This document shows, one piece after another, positions 1-7,134 of a DNA stretch of 11,682 nt. Location of the stretch: assembly GCA_024511395.1 (NCBI GenBank), contig JANELJ010000033.1, positions 1-11,682 of the forward strand. Reading direction: 5' to 3'. A program made the position numbers and the translations under genes. Source of the stretch: Gammaproteobacteria bacterium (GTDB lineage: Bacteria > Pseudomonadota > Gammaproteobacteria > GRL18). The notes beneath the pieces were generated by a model. It had not been told where the DNA came from. It did no database searches and saw only the letters and a list, made by a program, of their open reading frames with translations. The first letter of the stretch is position 1. The number at the start of each line of letters is the position of its first letter.

Positions 1-126
1 AAGGTAATAAGGCTTATTTTACCAAAAACCTGCAAATTTAACACCCATAATCAAGCAATATTTCCTTATAAATCAATGTACTATGATTTATTCAGGTCAG
101 ACTAAATAACGGCCTTAAAACATAAT

Positions 127-165
127 ACCCTCATCCTAACCTTCTCCCATAGGGAGAAGGAACTG
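127..165. repeat. REP-like palindromic repeat downstream of cobS
   Basis: A perfect 9-bp inverted repeat (CCTTCTCCC at 140-148, loop ATA, GGGAGAAGG at 152-160) follows the lead-in CCCTCATCCTAA. This combination resembles dispersed extragenic palindromes common in gammaproteobacterial genomes. No T-run follows the stem on either strand, so it does not look like a standard intrinsic terminator, although it lies just past the cobS stop and could stabilise the 3' end of the cob mRNA. The rest of 1-192 is AT-rich and I see no gene in it. Family assignment rests on sequence resemblance only. Confidence 0.55.
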
Positions 166-192
166 GGAACAGCTTATCAATATTATTCAGGT

Positions 193-939
193 TTAAAGTA
201 CTATACCAATTAAAGCTGCAGCTTCCACGATTTCCACACAGGTTCCAATAGTATCCCCTGTCATGCCGCCAAGCCTTTTAAGCATCATAGCTCTCAAACC
301 GTAGAGTGCTGCAAACGCCAGCAGCAATGCCCAGAAACCAGTAACTATAAGACTAAGCAGCACGCTGATGCTTAACACACTCCACAGAGCTTTCTGATCC
401 GGCATTTCTTCCAGAATGGCCGAGCCCAGACCGGATTCACGTACATATTCAGTCGACATAAACAGAGCCAGTATCACGGCCCGGGAAAACATGGGCAGCA
501 CCAGAATAAAGGCACTTTGTCCACTTTTAAATAAATAACTCAGCGCACTCCATTTCAATAGCAACACCAGCACCACCACAGCCACACCAATGGGACCGCA
601 ATAAGGATCTTTCATAATCTCCAGGGTACGACTGCGGCTGTGCTGTCCACCCACCCAGGCATCGGCGGTATCGGCCAGGCCGTCTAGGTGCAGACCTCCG
701 GTAATTAAAACCCATAGAGTCAGCACAACCGCCGCCATAACATCCGCCGGGAAACCACTGGACAGAAACCATAACAGCTGCATTGTCAGCCAGAGTATAC
801 AACCAATCAGTAGTCCCACCAGCGGATAAAACAGCATGGACTGACCAATTTCCTGCTGGCTGACATCACCTTTTAAAGGCACCGGGATCCGTGTTAAAAA
901 ACTCAGGGCTATAAAAAAAGAACGCAGTGGATTATTCAT
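193..939 (-). CDS. cobS: CobS, adenosylcobinamide-GDP ribazoletransferase (cobalamin synthase)
   Basis: This 248-residue integral membrane enzyme joins adenosylcobinamide-GDP to alpha-ribazole or its 5'-phosphate, the last assembly step of adenosylcobalamin. Family marks are the N-terminal ALSFLTRIPVP (residues 11-21), the acidic GGLHLDGLADTADAW motif (81-95) expected to bind metal and substrate, and the MKDPYCGPIG segment (109-118). Several hydrophobic stretches span most of the protein, notably around 35-60, 66-84, 117-136 and the C-terminal half. Length is usual for the family. The ATG overlaps the cobC stop in an ATGA junction, so translation is probably coupled. It is the last gene of the cobU-cobT-cobC-cobS run. 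Nothing appears truncated. Confidence 0.95.
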   Translation of the reverse strand: MNNPLRSFFIALSFLTRIPVPLKGDVSQQEIGQSMLFYPLVGLLIGCILWLTMQLLWFLSSGFPADVMAAVVLTLWVLITGGLHLDGLADTADAWVGGQHSRSRTLEIMKDPYCGPIGVAVVVLVLLLKWSALSYLFKSGQSAFILVLPMFSRAVILALFMSTEYVRESGLGSAILEEMPDQKALWSVLSISVLLSLIVTGFWALLLAFAALYGLRAMMLKRLGGMTGDTIGTCVEIVEAAALIGIVL

Positions 940-1553
940 ACCGGCTGACCATGCTGTTTAAGCGTTGCTTTGGTTTCATCACCATTATAATAAACCTTAA
1001 TTGCAGAACAACAGACATAAGGCACTTCTATATTATGTATGGCGGTTAGGGGCATTTCCAGAATATGAGCCAGAATCACTTTCTGCACTCCCCCGTGGAT
1101 CACCAGCAGACTGTTCTGTATGGTCTCTTCCTGAATAATTTTCTGCCAGCACTCAATAACACGCTGATTAAAATCCTCCAGCATTTCACCTTCAGGCGGA
1201 GCATAACTTAGCGGATCAGACCAGAAATTATGCAATGCCTGAGCTTCTGTCTGCTGGATCTCATCAATGGCCCGGCCATCCCATTGGCCAAAATCCAGCT
1301 CCTGCAATGCAGATTCTATGTAACAGGGTATCTGCTTCTGATTTGAATAGTGTTGTGCAAAAGCAGCACAACGCTGTAATGATGAGCTGAACACCTGTTG
1401 AATATCCAGTGCATCAGCAACCTGCTGCATTTGCTGCCAGCCTTCCCGGGTCAAGGGCGTATCGGTTCTGCCCTGAAAAACCGGTCGGTCCTGTAAACTG
1501 TCTGTGTCTTCTGTCCGGCCATGACGTAATAGATAAAATAGTTTAGGTTTCAC
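936..1553 (-). CDS. cobC: CobC-like alpha-ribazole phosphatase (histidine phosphatase family)
   Basis: A 205-residue phosphoglycerate-mutase-like phosphatase, expected to remove the 5'-phosphate from alpha-ribazole phosphate (or from adenosylcobalamin phosphate) in the cytoplasm. The catalytic RHGRTE motif is at residues 10-15, with H11 as the phosphorylated histidine. Also visible are the SSSLQR segment (56-61), ELDFGQWDG with the acid E85, and the second histidine H153 in VIHGG. The start codon is GTG, 6 bases after the cobT stop, with only a weak purine-rich stretch (AAAAGAAAATAACAAAGA) as ribosome binding site. The histidine phosphatase fold is certain. The specific CobC role is inferred from its position between cobT and cobS. 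Confidence 0.9.
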   Translation of the reverse strand: MKPKLFYLLRHGRTEDTDSLQDRPVFQGRTDTPLTREGWQQMQQVADALDIQQVFSSSLQRCAAFAQHYSNQKQIPCYIESALQELDFGQWDGRAIDEIQQTEAQALHNFWSDPLSYAPPEGEMLEDFNQRVIECWQKIIQEETIQNSLLVIHGGVQKVILAHILEMPLTAIHNIEVPYVCCSAIKVYYNGDETKATLKQHGQPV

Positions 1554-1559
1554 TCTTTG

Positions 1560-2627
1560 TTATTTTCTTTTTTCACTTTGATTACTGACTGAGGCACTTT
1601 CAAAGGTGGCCATTTGATTGTGTAGTAAACAGGCAGACTGGATGAGTGGCCAGGCTAAAGCTGCACCGCTGGCTTCTCCAAGGCGCAGATTTAAATCCAG
1701 CAAATGCTGTGCATCCAGTAAATCCAACACTTTTTTATGGCCAGCCTCATCAGACAGGTGAGAAAAAATCAGCCACTCCTGACAGGCCGGGTTAATGCGT
1801 ATGGCAAATAATGCCGCTACGGTGCAGATAAAACCATCCACTAAAGAAATAATCCCCTGTTGTGCACAGGCCAGGTAGGCAGCACACAGGGCAGCAATTT
1901 CAAAACCGCCCAACACCCTTAGTATTTCCTCGGCACTGCCGAGCTGGTGCTGGTGCTTATGCCAGTCCAATGCCTGATTAATTACACTGATTTTATGTTT
2001 TAGACCAGCATCATCAAGTCCCGTCCCTTTTCCGGCAATCTGTTCTGGCTGTAAATTTTCCAGAGCACAAACAAGTGCTGTAGCAGTAGTGGTATTGGCA
2101 ATACCCATTTCACCCGCAATTAACAATTTTACATCTTCCTGCTTAAACTGTTCAGCTTTTTGCCTGACAAAATCAAACACCTGTTCAAACTGGTTTTGAG
2201 ACATGGCATCCTGATGCAGAAAATTTTCTGTGCCTGGGCCTAAGGGATAACTTATAACATCCGGCAGCTGCTCCAGTTCAGTAATCAGACCCAGATTAAC
2301 TATCTGCAAAGGCAGATTATACTGTCTGGCCAGCACTGAAATCGCAGCGCCGCCGGCAGAAAAGTTGCATACCATTTGTGCCGTTACTGATTGAGGAAAG
2401 ACCGATACGCCTTCTTGAGCAATACCATGATCAGCAGCAAAAATCATTATCCGTGTTTTACTAACATCCGGAATAAGACTTTTCTGCAGTCCACTGATCC
2501 GTACCGCAAGGGATTCCAGTCTGCCCAGAGACCCCGGCGGCTTGGTCAGCTGCATCTGCAGCTGCTCTGCCCGCTGTAGATAATCTCTGTCAGGAGGGGT
2601 TATTGTCTGTTGCAGCCAGTCTATCAT
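1560..2627 (-). CDS. cobT: CobT, nicotinate-nucleotide:dimethylbenzimidazole phosphoribosyltransferase
   Basis: CobT transfers phosphoribose from nicotinate mononucleotide to the lower-ligand base (usually 5,6-dimethylbenzimidazole), giving alpha-ribazole phosphate. The 355-residue protein shows KPPGSLGRLE (29-38), AADHGIAQEGVSVFPQSVT (64-82), the AGEMGIANTTTATAL segment (171-185), and RLGEASGA (315-322). In that last motif E318 corresponds to the catalytic glutamate near position 317 of the Salmonella enzyme. The ATG overlaps the cobU stop as ATGA and has no strong Shine-Dalgarno sequence of its own, so it is probably translated by coupling. The last ten or so residues are polar and probably not conserved. 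Which base is used cannot be read from the sequence. Confidence 0.96.
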   Translation of the reverse strand: MIDWLQQTITPPDRDYLQRAEQLQMQLTKPPGSLGRLESLAVRISGLQKSLIPDVSKTRIMIFAADHGIAQEGVSVFPQSVTAQMVCNFSAGGAAISVLARQYNLPLQIVNLGLITELEQLPDVISYPLGPGTENFLHQDAMSQNQFEQVFDFVRQKAEQFKQEDVKLLIAGEMGIANTTTATALVCALENLQPEQIAGKGTGLDDAGLKHKISVINQALDWHKHQHQLGSAEEILRVLGGFEIAALCAAYLACAQQGIISLVDGFICTVAALFAIRINPACQEWLIFSHLSDEAGHKKVLDLLDAQHLLDLNLRLGEASGAALAWPLIQSACLLHNQMATFESASVSNQSEKRK

Positions 2628-3163
2628 AGTGATACTTCAGGAGACTTCAGTGAGTGTTCCAGGCCGGCAATCACCAGGGTCACCCGGTCACTGATGCTGG
2701 CCAGTTCCTGATGCAACCAGCCGGCTTCATCAACAAAGCGTCGGGTGAGCTCACCCATAGGCACCACACCCAGTCCGGTTTCATTACTGACCAGGAAGAT
2801 ACTGGCTTTATGTTCCTGAAGAATGGTTAACATGGCCTGTTTTTGCTCGGAGAAAAGATGAGGGTCGCTATGACATAGCAGATTACTTAGCCATAAAGTT
2901 AAACAGTCAATCAGAATCAGCATATTAGGCCGATTATACTCGGCAAGCACACTAGCCAGGTAGATCGGTTCTTCGACAATTATCCAGTGTTCCGGTCTGC
3001 GACTTTTATGCCGGGCAATCCGCTGTTTCATTTCATCATCATCGTCCGTGGCTGTTGCAATATAAACCACTGGAACATCGCTATTATGAGAATATTCAGC
3101 AATGCGTGACTCTGCCAGCCGGCTTTTACCGGAGCGGGCACCGCCGAGGATTAATTCAATCAA
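2624..3163 (-). CDS. cobU: CobU/CobP, adenosylcobinamide kinase / adenosylcobinamide-phosphate guanylyltransferase
   Basis: A bifunctional cytoplasmic enzyme that phosphorylates adenosylcobinamide and then transfers GMP from GTP, activating it for CobS. The 179-residue protein has a P-loop GGARSGKS (7-14), YIATATDDDDEM (34-45), RHKSRRPEHW (51-60) with the candidate guanylylated histidine H52, DCLTLWLSNLL (86-96), and SNETGLGVVP (126-135). The start is TTG, overlapping the terminal TGA of the upstream GGDEF gene as TTGA. An AGGTGG Shine-Dalgarno sequence sits seven bases upstream of this TTG and supports the choice. Translation may be partly coupled to the upstream gene, which carries an amber codon 450 bases earlier. 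The enzyme itself looks intact. Confidence 0.95.
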   Translation of the reverse strand: MIELILGGARSGKSRLAESRIAEYSHNSDVPVVYIATATDDDDEMKQRIARHKSRRPEHWIIVEEPIYLASVLAEYNRPNMLILIDCLTLWLSNLLCHSDPHLFSEQKQAMLTILQEHKASIFLVSNETGLGVVPMGELTRRFVDEAGWLHQELASISDRVTLVIAGLEHSLKSPEVSL

Positions 3164-3609
3164 TGACTGTCCACCTGGGCAATAATACAGCGGTTACATC
3201 CCTGCTCCTTAGCCTGATACAGAGCCTTATCAGCCCTGGAAAAGGCAGAATCCGGAGTATCATTTTCCACAAACAGACTGATACCGCAGGAAATAGTCAC
3301 CTTAACGTTATCACCCCGGTAATGAAATTCCAGTTTTTCAATGATTCCACGGATTTTTTCCACGACTTTATAACCGCCGCCTAAAGTAGTTTCAGGCATT
3401 AAACTGACGAATTCCTCACCACCGAAACGGGCCACAAAATCCGTTTCTCTGAGGTTCTTCTGCAAAACCTGGGCAACCACTTTTAATACCTTGTCACCTG
3501 CCTGATGGCCGTATCGTTCATTAACCTGTTTAAAAAAGTCAATGCCCCAGACCATAATTAACAGGGTGTTATGGTATCGTTTCCAGCGTGCATACTCCTG
3601 CTGTATCCG
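3160..3609 (-). pseudogene. Catalytic (GGDEF) half of a dgcH-like diguanylate cyclase, cut off by an in-frame TAG
   Basis: These 149 codons continue the reading frame of the upstream coiled-coil gene without any shift; only the TAG at 3610-3612 separates them. They complete a GGDEF domain. The GGEEF active-site loop is at 3409-3423, the RETD inhibitory-site motif (RxxD) lies five residues before it, and the guanine-binding Asn and Asp of FKQVNERYGHQAGD are present, as is the closing KALYQAKEQGCNR. The usual DIDFFK motif reads GIDFFK: codon 3546-3544 is GGC where GAC is expected, so the first metal-ligand aspartate (D327 in PleD) is missing. The first internal ATG (3555) falls inside the domain and has no visible ribosome binding site, so a functional fragment is unlikely. 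The stop overlaps the cobU TTG. Confidence 0.85.
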
Positions 3610-5100
3610 CTAGTCATAAGCCATCCGGTTTGGCAATTCAGTCAGAGAATCTATTAAAGCCTTATTCTGTGATTCGAGCACCTGCTTTCTTAATTTACCG
3701 CTCTGGGACTCCAGTTTTTTCAGTCGGCCCGACAAAACTTCGCTCTGCTCTTTTATTCTGGCTACACGAATATCTTCTTCAGCACGGTGCTGATCAAGAT
3801 GTGTTATGATTTTATCCAGGTGGCTCTGTACCGTATTTTCTACTTCTTCCAGAGTACTCAGTCCCGTAACAGAATCACTTATCCCTTTAACCTGATCTTT
3901 AACGGCATCATCCAGTTTTATCCCACTCTGGTATGAGGCCTCATGTTCCTCTATATTATTTTGCAGATATTGATCCACTTCTTTTAGACGACCGGTAAGA
4001 CTTTTCAGAAATTTTTCAAACTCTTTCTGTTCCTGCTGAACATTACGCTGCATCTCATGAATAAGCTCGGCAATGGCCTGCAGAGCATCGGGTAACTGCT
4101 CTGTACTGACACCATTTAAAAAATTATTTTTGAGTTCTTCAGCCTTTGCCTTAACACTGTCTTCAAGAGGTAAAAATTCCAGCAGGCGAATCAGCAACTC
4201 ATGATGCTGAGAAACCTCAGACATTAATTCATCGCAATCCTGTTCAACCACACCATAGCCTTTCAGAATATCCTTCAGATCATCCAGCAGGACATGAATT
4301 TCCCGGTTTGGTTTGACGGTAAAAACCTTGTCTTTAAGCTGCTCCTTAATATCCTGGGGCACATCCAGTCCATCGATAATAGACTCCAGAACATTTTGCA
4401 CCGTTGCAACCACGCTGGTCAGCTGTTTCTGATCCAATTCCTGTAAGGATTCAGACTCTGTATCATAAGAAGCATGATGCTGGTTATCATCCCTTTTTTC
4501 TGAGTCTTCAGCCTGTTCTTCACGCTCCTGTGTGCCATTGTAGACAGTTTCAGATTGAGCATCATCCGCAGCTTTAGAACGTGCAAACAGACCACTCAGA
4601 AATCCTGCCTTGCCCCCTTCCAATTGCTCATGATTCTGAACATCTTCAATGGCCTGCTGAATCACATGGTTCAGTAAATCACTGAACTGCTCTATTAACT
4701 CTTTCTGTTCAGGGGGATTTATGGGTTTTAATGCTTTTATGAACCTGGCAGCTTTTTTTTCTGCTTTGCCATTAAGGTCCATACCTTCAATAATTTTTAA
4801 CAGCAGGCCAGCATCACCAGTCGGCCCGGATTGAAGCTGCTTGTCCAGTCTGATCACTTCCTTGGTGACATTTTCCAGAATGGTTCGAATAATCCGGTTA
4901 TTTTTGCCTTTACGCAGAGCCGTACGCAACTGCCCAAGCTCATTATCCAGACTTTTACTATTGCCTTCTGCAGCTAGGCTTAAGCGGGAAATGGCCTGTT
5001 TAAATACTTCTTCCCGATCATACCACTGCTTTTCTTTCTGTTCCAGCTCATCCAGACTATCATAGTATTTCTTTTTCCACTGAGTTGCATTGTCAGTCAT
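3610..5100 (-). CDS. Coiled-coil N-terminal region of a dgcH-like diguanylate cyclase, truncated by an amber codon
   Basis: As it stands this encodes 496 residues ending in DSLTELPNRMAYD, the first strand of a GGDEF domain, at TAG (3610-3612). The protein is highly charged and helix-rich, with no membrane segments. It reads as a long coiled-coil sensory or scaffold region typical of some soluble gammaproteobacterial GGDEF proteins. With the downstream 149 codons the gene would give about 645 residues, similar to what I recall for Pseudomonas PA5487 (DgcH), which also lies next to dsbA. I place the start at 5100, where GGCGGA sits six bases upstream; a longer ATG at 5127 lacks a good ribosome site. 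The residue before the stop suggests an original Glu codon (GAG to TAG). A truncated product without cyclase activity is the simplest expectation. Confidence 0.8.
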   Translation of the reverse strand: MTDNATQWKKKYYDSLDELEQKEKQWYDREEVFKQAISRLSLAAEGNSKSLDNELGQLRTALRKGKNNRIIRTILENVTKEVIRLDKQLQSGPTGDAGLLLKIIEGMDLNGKAEKKAARFIKALKPINPPEQKELIEQFSDLLNHVIQQAIEDVQNHEQLEGGKAGFLSGLFARSKAADDAQSETVYNGTQEREEQAEDSEKRDDNQHHASYDTESESLQELDQKQLTSVVATVQNVLESIIDGLDVPQDIKEQLKDKVFTVKPNREIHVLLDDLKDILKGYGVVEQDCDELMSEVSQHHELLIRLLEFLPLEDSVKAKAEELKNNFLNGVSTEQLPDALQAIAELIHEMQRNVQQEQKEFEKFLKSLTGRLKEVDQYLQNNIEEHEASYQSGIKLDDAVKDQVKGISDSVTGLSTLEEVENTVQSHLDKIITHLDQHRAEEDIRVARIKEQSEVLSGRLKKLESQSGKLRKQVLESQNKALIDSLTELPNRMAYD

Positions 5101-5189
5101 TTTAATTCCGCCAGACCATTTGCTCATAATAGACTCAATATATCCAGTCTACCCACTGTATCTGCTAACTATAATAGTAAAACCACAAT

Positions 5190-5226
5190 AAAAAAAGACA
5201 TAAAGTCTAAACCTTATGCCTTTTTT
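5190..5226 (-). terminator. Intrinsic terminator after dsbA
   Basis: On the minus strand a 9-bp stem (arms 5212-5220 and 5197-5205, two G-U pairs) encloses the loop TTTAGA and is followed by a run of T. An A-run precedes the stem, so it could act in both directions. It lies about 30 bases past the dsbA stop and separates the resB-ccsB-dsbA transcript from the GGDEF-cob genes, implying that the latter have their own promoter between about 5101 and 5189. Confidence 0.75.
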
Positions 5227-5254
5227 AAAGATATATTTTTTTACTGGCTAAAAA

Positions 5255-5875
5255 CTACTTCTGGTCTTTTTCAACCTTTTCAATCAGAAAATCCACAACC
5301 TTAAACACGTTTTCATGATCATGCACCAGAGTGCTATTAGTACGGTATTTACCCTGCACCACTATATTGGGTACGGACTTAATACCGTAGCTCTGGGTCA
5401 TACTTTTAGCCCGGCGGGTTTTAGCTGCCATACTAAAAGAATTGAGTGCCTGTTCCAGTTTGTCACTGCTGACCCCATTGGCTTCAAACAGAACCTTGAG
5501 TTCATCAAAAGAACGCACTTTTTTACCTTTGCCGTGCATGGCATCAAAAATCAGCGGATGCATTTTTTCCTGTACACCCAGAATTTCTGCTGCATAGTAC
5601 AGGCTAGCCAGTGCTTCCCAGTTTTTACTGAATATCGCCGGCACATGCACAAATTCTACATTATCCGGCTTGGTCTTTTTCCACTGCTCAATATAGGGTT
5701 CAAAACGATAGCAATGCGGACAGGCATAGGAGAAAAATTCAATCACCTGTACCTTACCATCGGTTGGAGCGTGTTGAGCATTGGCCAGTACCTCATAATC
5801 AACACCTTCTTCATAGCCTGCCCAGGCCATGGAGGTAAAACCCAGTAACAAAAGCAGAGTTAAAATTTTACGCAT
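5255..5875 (-). CDS. dsbA: DsbA, periplasmic thiol:disulfide oxidoreductase
   Basis: DsbA introduces disulfide bonds into exported proteins. The 206-residue precursor has a signal peptide (residues 1-19, hydrophobic core LTLLLLLGF, cleavage after AWA), a thioredoxin-fold active site CPHC at 52-55 in the context FFSYACPHCYRFEP, and the cis-proline loop SVPNIVV with P169. The ATG is preceded by AAGGA at a good distance. It follows ccsB by 53 bases with no terminator between, so it is probably the last gene of the cytochrome maturation operon. There it may oxidise apocytochrome CXXCH thiols before their reduction and heme attachment. dsbA beside cytochrome c4/c5 genes also occurs in Pseudomonas. 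It ends in TAG. Confidence 0.95.
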   Translation of the reverse strand: MRKILTLLLLLGFTSMAWAGYEEGVDYEVLANAQHAPTDGKVQVIEFFSYACPHCYRFEPYIEQWKKTKPDNVEFVHVPAIFSKNWEALASLYYAAEILGVQEKMHPLIFDAMHGKGKKVRSFDELKVLFEANGVSSDKLEQALNSFSMAAKTRRAKSMTQSYGIKSVPNIVVQGKYRTNSTLVHDHENVFKVVDFLIEKVEKDQK

Positions 5876-5928
5876 ATTTTTTCCTTTTATGTCAGTTTTC
5901 TATTATTTTGTTTTGTTTCTATTAACAG

Positions 5929-7110
5929 CTACAGCTCACCATAAGAATGCAGGCCGGAGAGAAACATATTCACACCGATAAATGCAAACAAGGTGACAAA
6001 TAAACCAATTACCGCCCACCAGGCTAGGGGACGCCCACGCCAGCCTTTAGTCAGTCGCAGATGCAGCCAGGCCGCATAATTCAGCCAGACAATTAATGCC
6101 CAGGTTTCTTTCGGATCCCACGACCAGTAACCGCCCCAAGCTTCTGCCGCCCACATAGCCCCCAGAATGGTCGCTAGGGTAAAAAAAGCAAAGCCCAGTG
6201 CAATAGCCTTATACATTACATCATCAACCACATCCAGGTCGGGCAGGCGGCGGATAATCGGTCCGTCAGAACCCCGCTTAAGCATGGAGTCCTTGATCAG
6301 ATAGGCTACTCCGAGCATGGCTGCCAGAGCAAAGGCGCCATAGCCGACAAAATTTGCTGGTACATGAATTTTCATCCAGTAACTCTGCAGGGCCGGAACC
6401 AGCGGCTGTATCTCACTGGCACCGCGCAAGCCAAAGCCGTACCACAGTAGAAAAGCCGCCGCTGAGCTGATCACCAGCAGCACAAAACCGCCCATATTAT
6501 AGGTTTTACTTTTACCTTCGTAATACAGATAAAGCAGGGCGGTAATAATGGAGAATAAAATAAATACTTCGTACAGGTTACTGACGGGGATATGCCCTAC
6601 GTCCACATGGATCAGATAGGATTCACGCCAGCGCACCAGCAAGCCCACCAGCCCCATGACGGTTGCCGACCAGGTCATGGCTGAAGCGGTTTTATTAATA
6701 AATTCCGATCCGGTGACCAGGCCGATAAAATACGCCACCGTGGCCAGCACATACAGAGCCGACATCCACATAATGGCGTATTTACTGGAGATTAAAAATT
6801 TCAGGAAAAAGTTGCTTTCACCCAGAGCCAGATTATTACCATACAGTGAAATAGCAAACAGGCTTAATAAGGCCACCACAATGGAATAAGCCCGCACCGG
6901 TTTCCATAACCAGCCCCAGGCAATAATGGATAAACCGGTACCCAGCAAAATACCGGCTTCATAATTATCCATATACGCAGAATACTCATTCCAGGCATAG
7001 CCGCAGCCCAGTAGCACTGCTGCGGCCCAGCCCCAGTCAAACAGACTCAGAGAGCGCCAGAAGCTTTGTTTTTCAAACATATTCTGCATTTCAGAAGTGG
7101 TGTTGGACAT
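5929..7110 (-). CDS. ccsB: CcsB (CcsA/ResC-type) System II cytochrome c biogenesis protein
   Basis: A polytopic membrane protein of the heme-handling family that, with ResB, exports heme and attaches it to apocytochrome c (System II). The 393-residue protein carries the tryptophan-rich WWD motif at about 325-338 (WGGYWSWDPKETWAL). Candidate external heme-ligand histidines are H249 (WMKIHVP) and H388 near the C-terminus, and HIPVSNLYE is typical of the family. About eight hydrophobic segments are visible. AGGT lies upstream of the ATG, and the gene starts 24 bases after resB, so the two are co-transcribed. Naming varies between systems: this WWD protein is CcsA or ResC in Bacillus usage and CcsB in some databases. 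It ends in TAG. Confidence 0.93.
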   Translation of the reverse strand: MSNTTSEMQNMFEKQSFWRSLSLFDWGWAAAVLLGCGYAWNEYSAYMDNYEAGILLGTGLSIIAWGWLWKPVRAYSIVVALLSLFAISLYGNNLALGESNFFLKFLISSKYAIMWMSALYVLATVAYFIGLVTGSEFINKTASAMTWSATVMGLVGLLVRWRESYLIHVDVGHIPVSNLYEVFILFSIITALLYLYYEGKSKTYNMGGFVLLVISSAAAFLLWYGFGLRGASEIQPLVPALQSYWMKIHVPANFVGYGAFALAAMLGVAYLIKDSMLKRGSDGPIIRRLPDLDVVDDVMYKAIALGFAFFTLATILGAMWAAEAWGGYWSWDPKETWALIVWLNYAAWLHLRLTKGWRGRPLAWWAVIGLFVTLFAFIGVNMFLSGLHSYGEL

Positions 7111-7134
7111 TATAGCTACCTGCTGGTTGTTATA

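Noticed and set aside
3..23. Weak hairpin GGTAATAAG/CTTATTTTACC at the left edge
   Set aside because: The stem has mismatches, is AT-rich, and no T-run or neighbouring gene end explains it.
3160..3555. An independent short GGDEF protein starting at ATG 3555
   Set aside because: The ATG lies inside the GGDEF fold, the first strand of the domain is encoded before the amber codon in the same frame, and there is no ribosome binding site.
3610..3612. TAG recoded as an amino acid such as pyrrolysine
   Set aside because: dsbA and ccsB in the same window end in TAG at their expected C-termini, the context fits a simple GAG-to-TAG change, and a second lesion nearby points to decay.
5315..5848. A 177-codon plus-strand open frame
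   Set aside because: It lies entirely antisense to dsbA, has no recognisable motif or signal, and the minus-strand frame has clear DsbA hallmarks.
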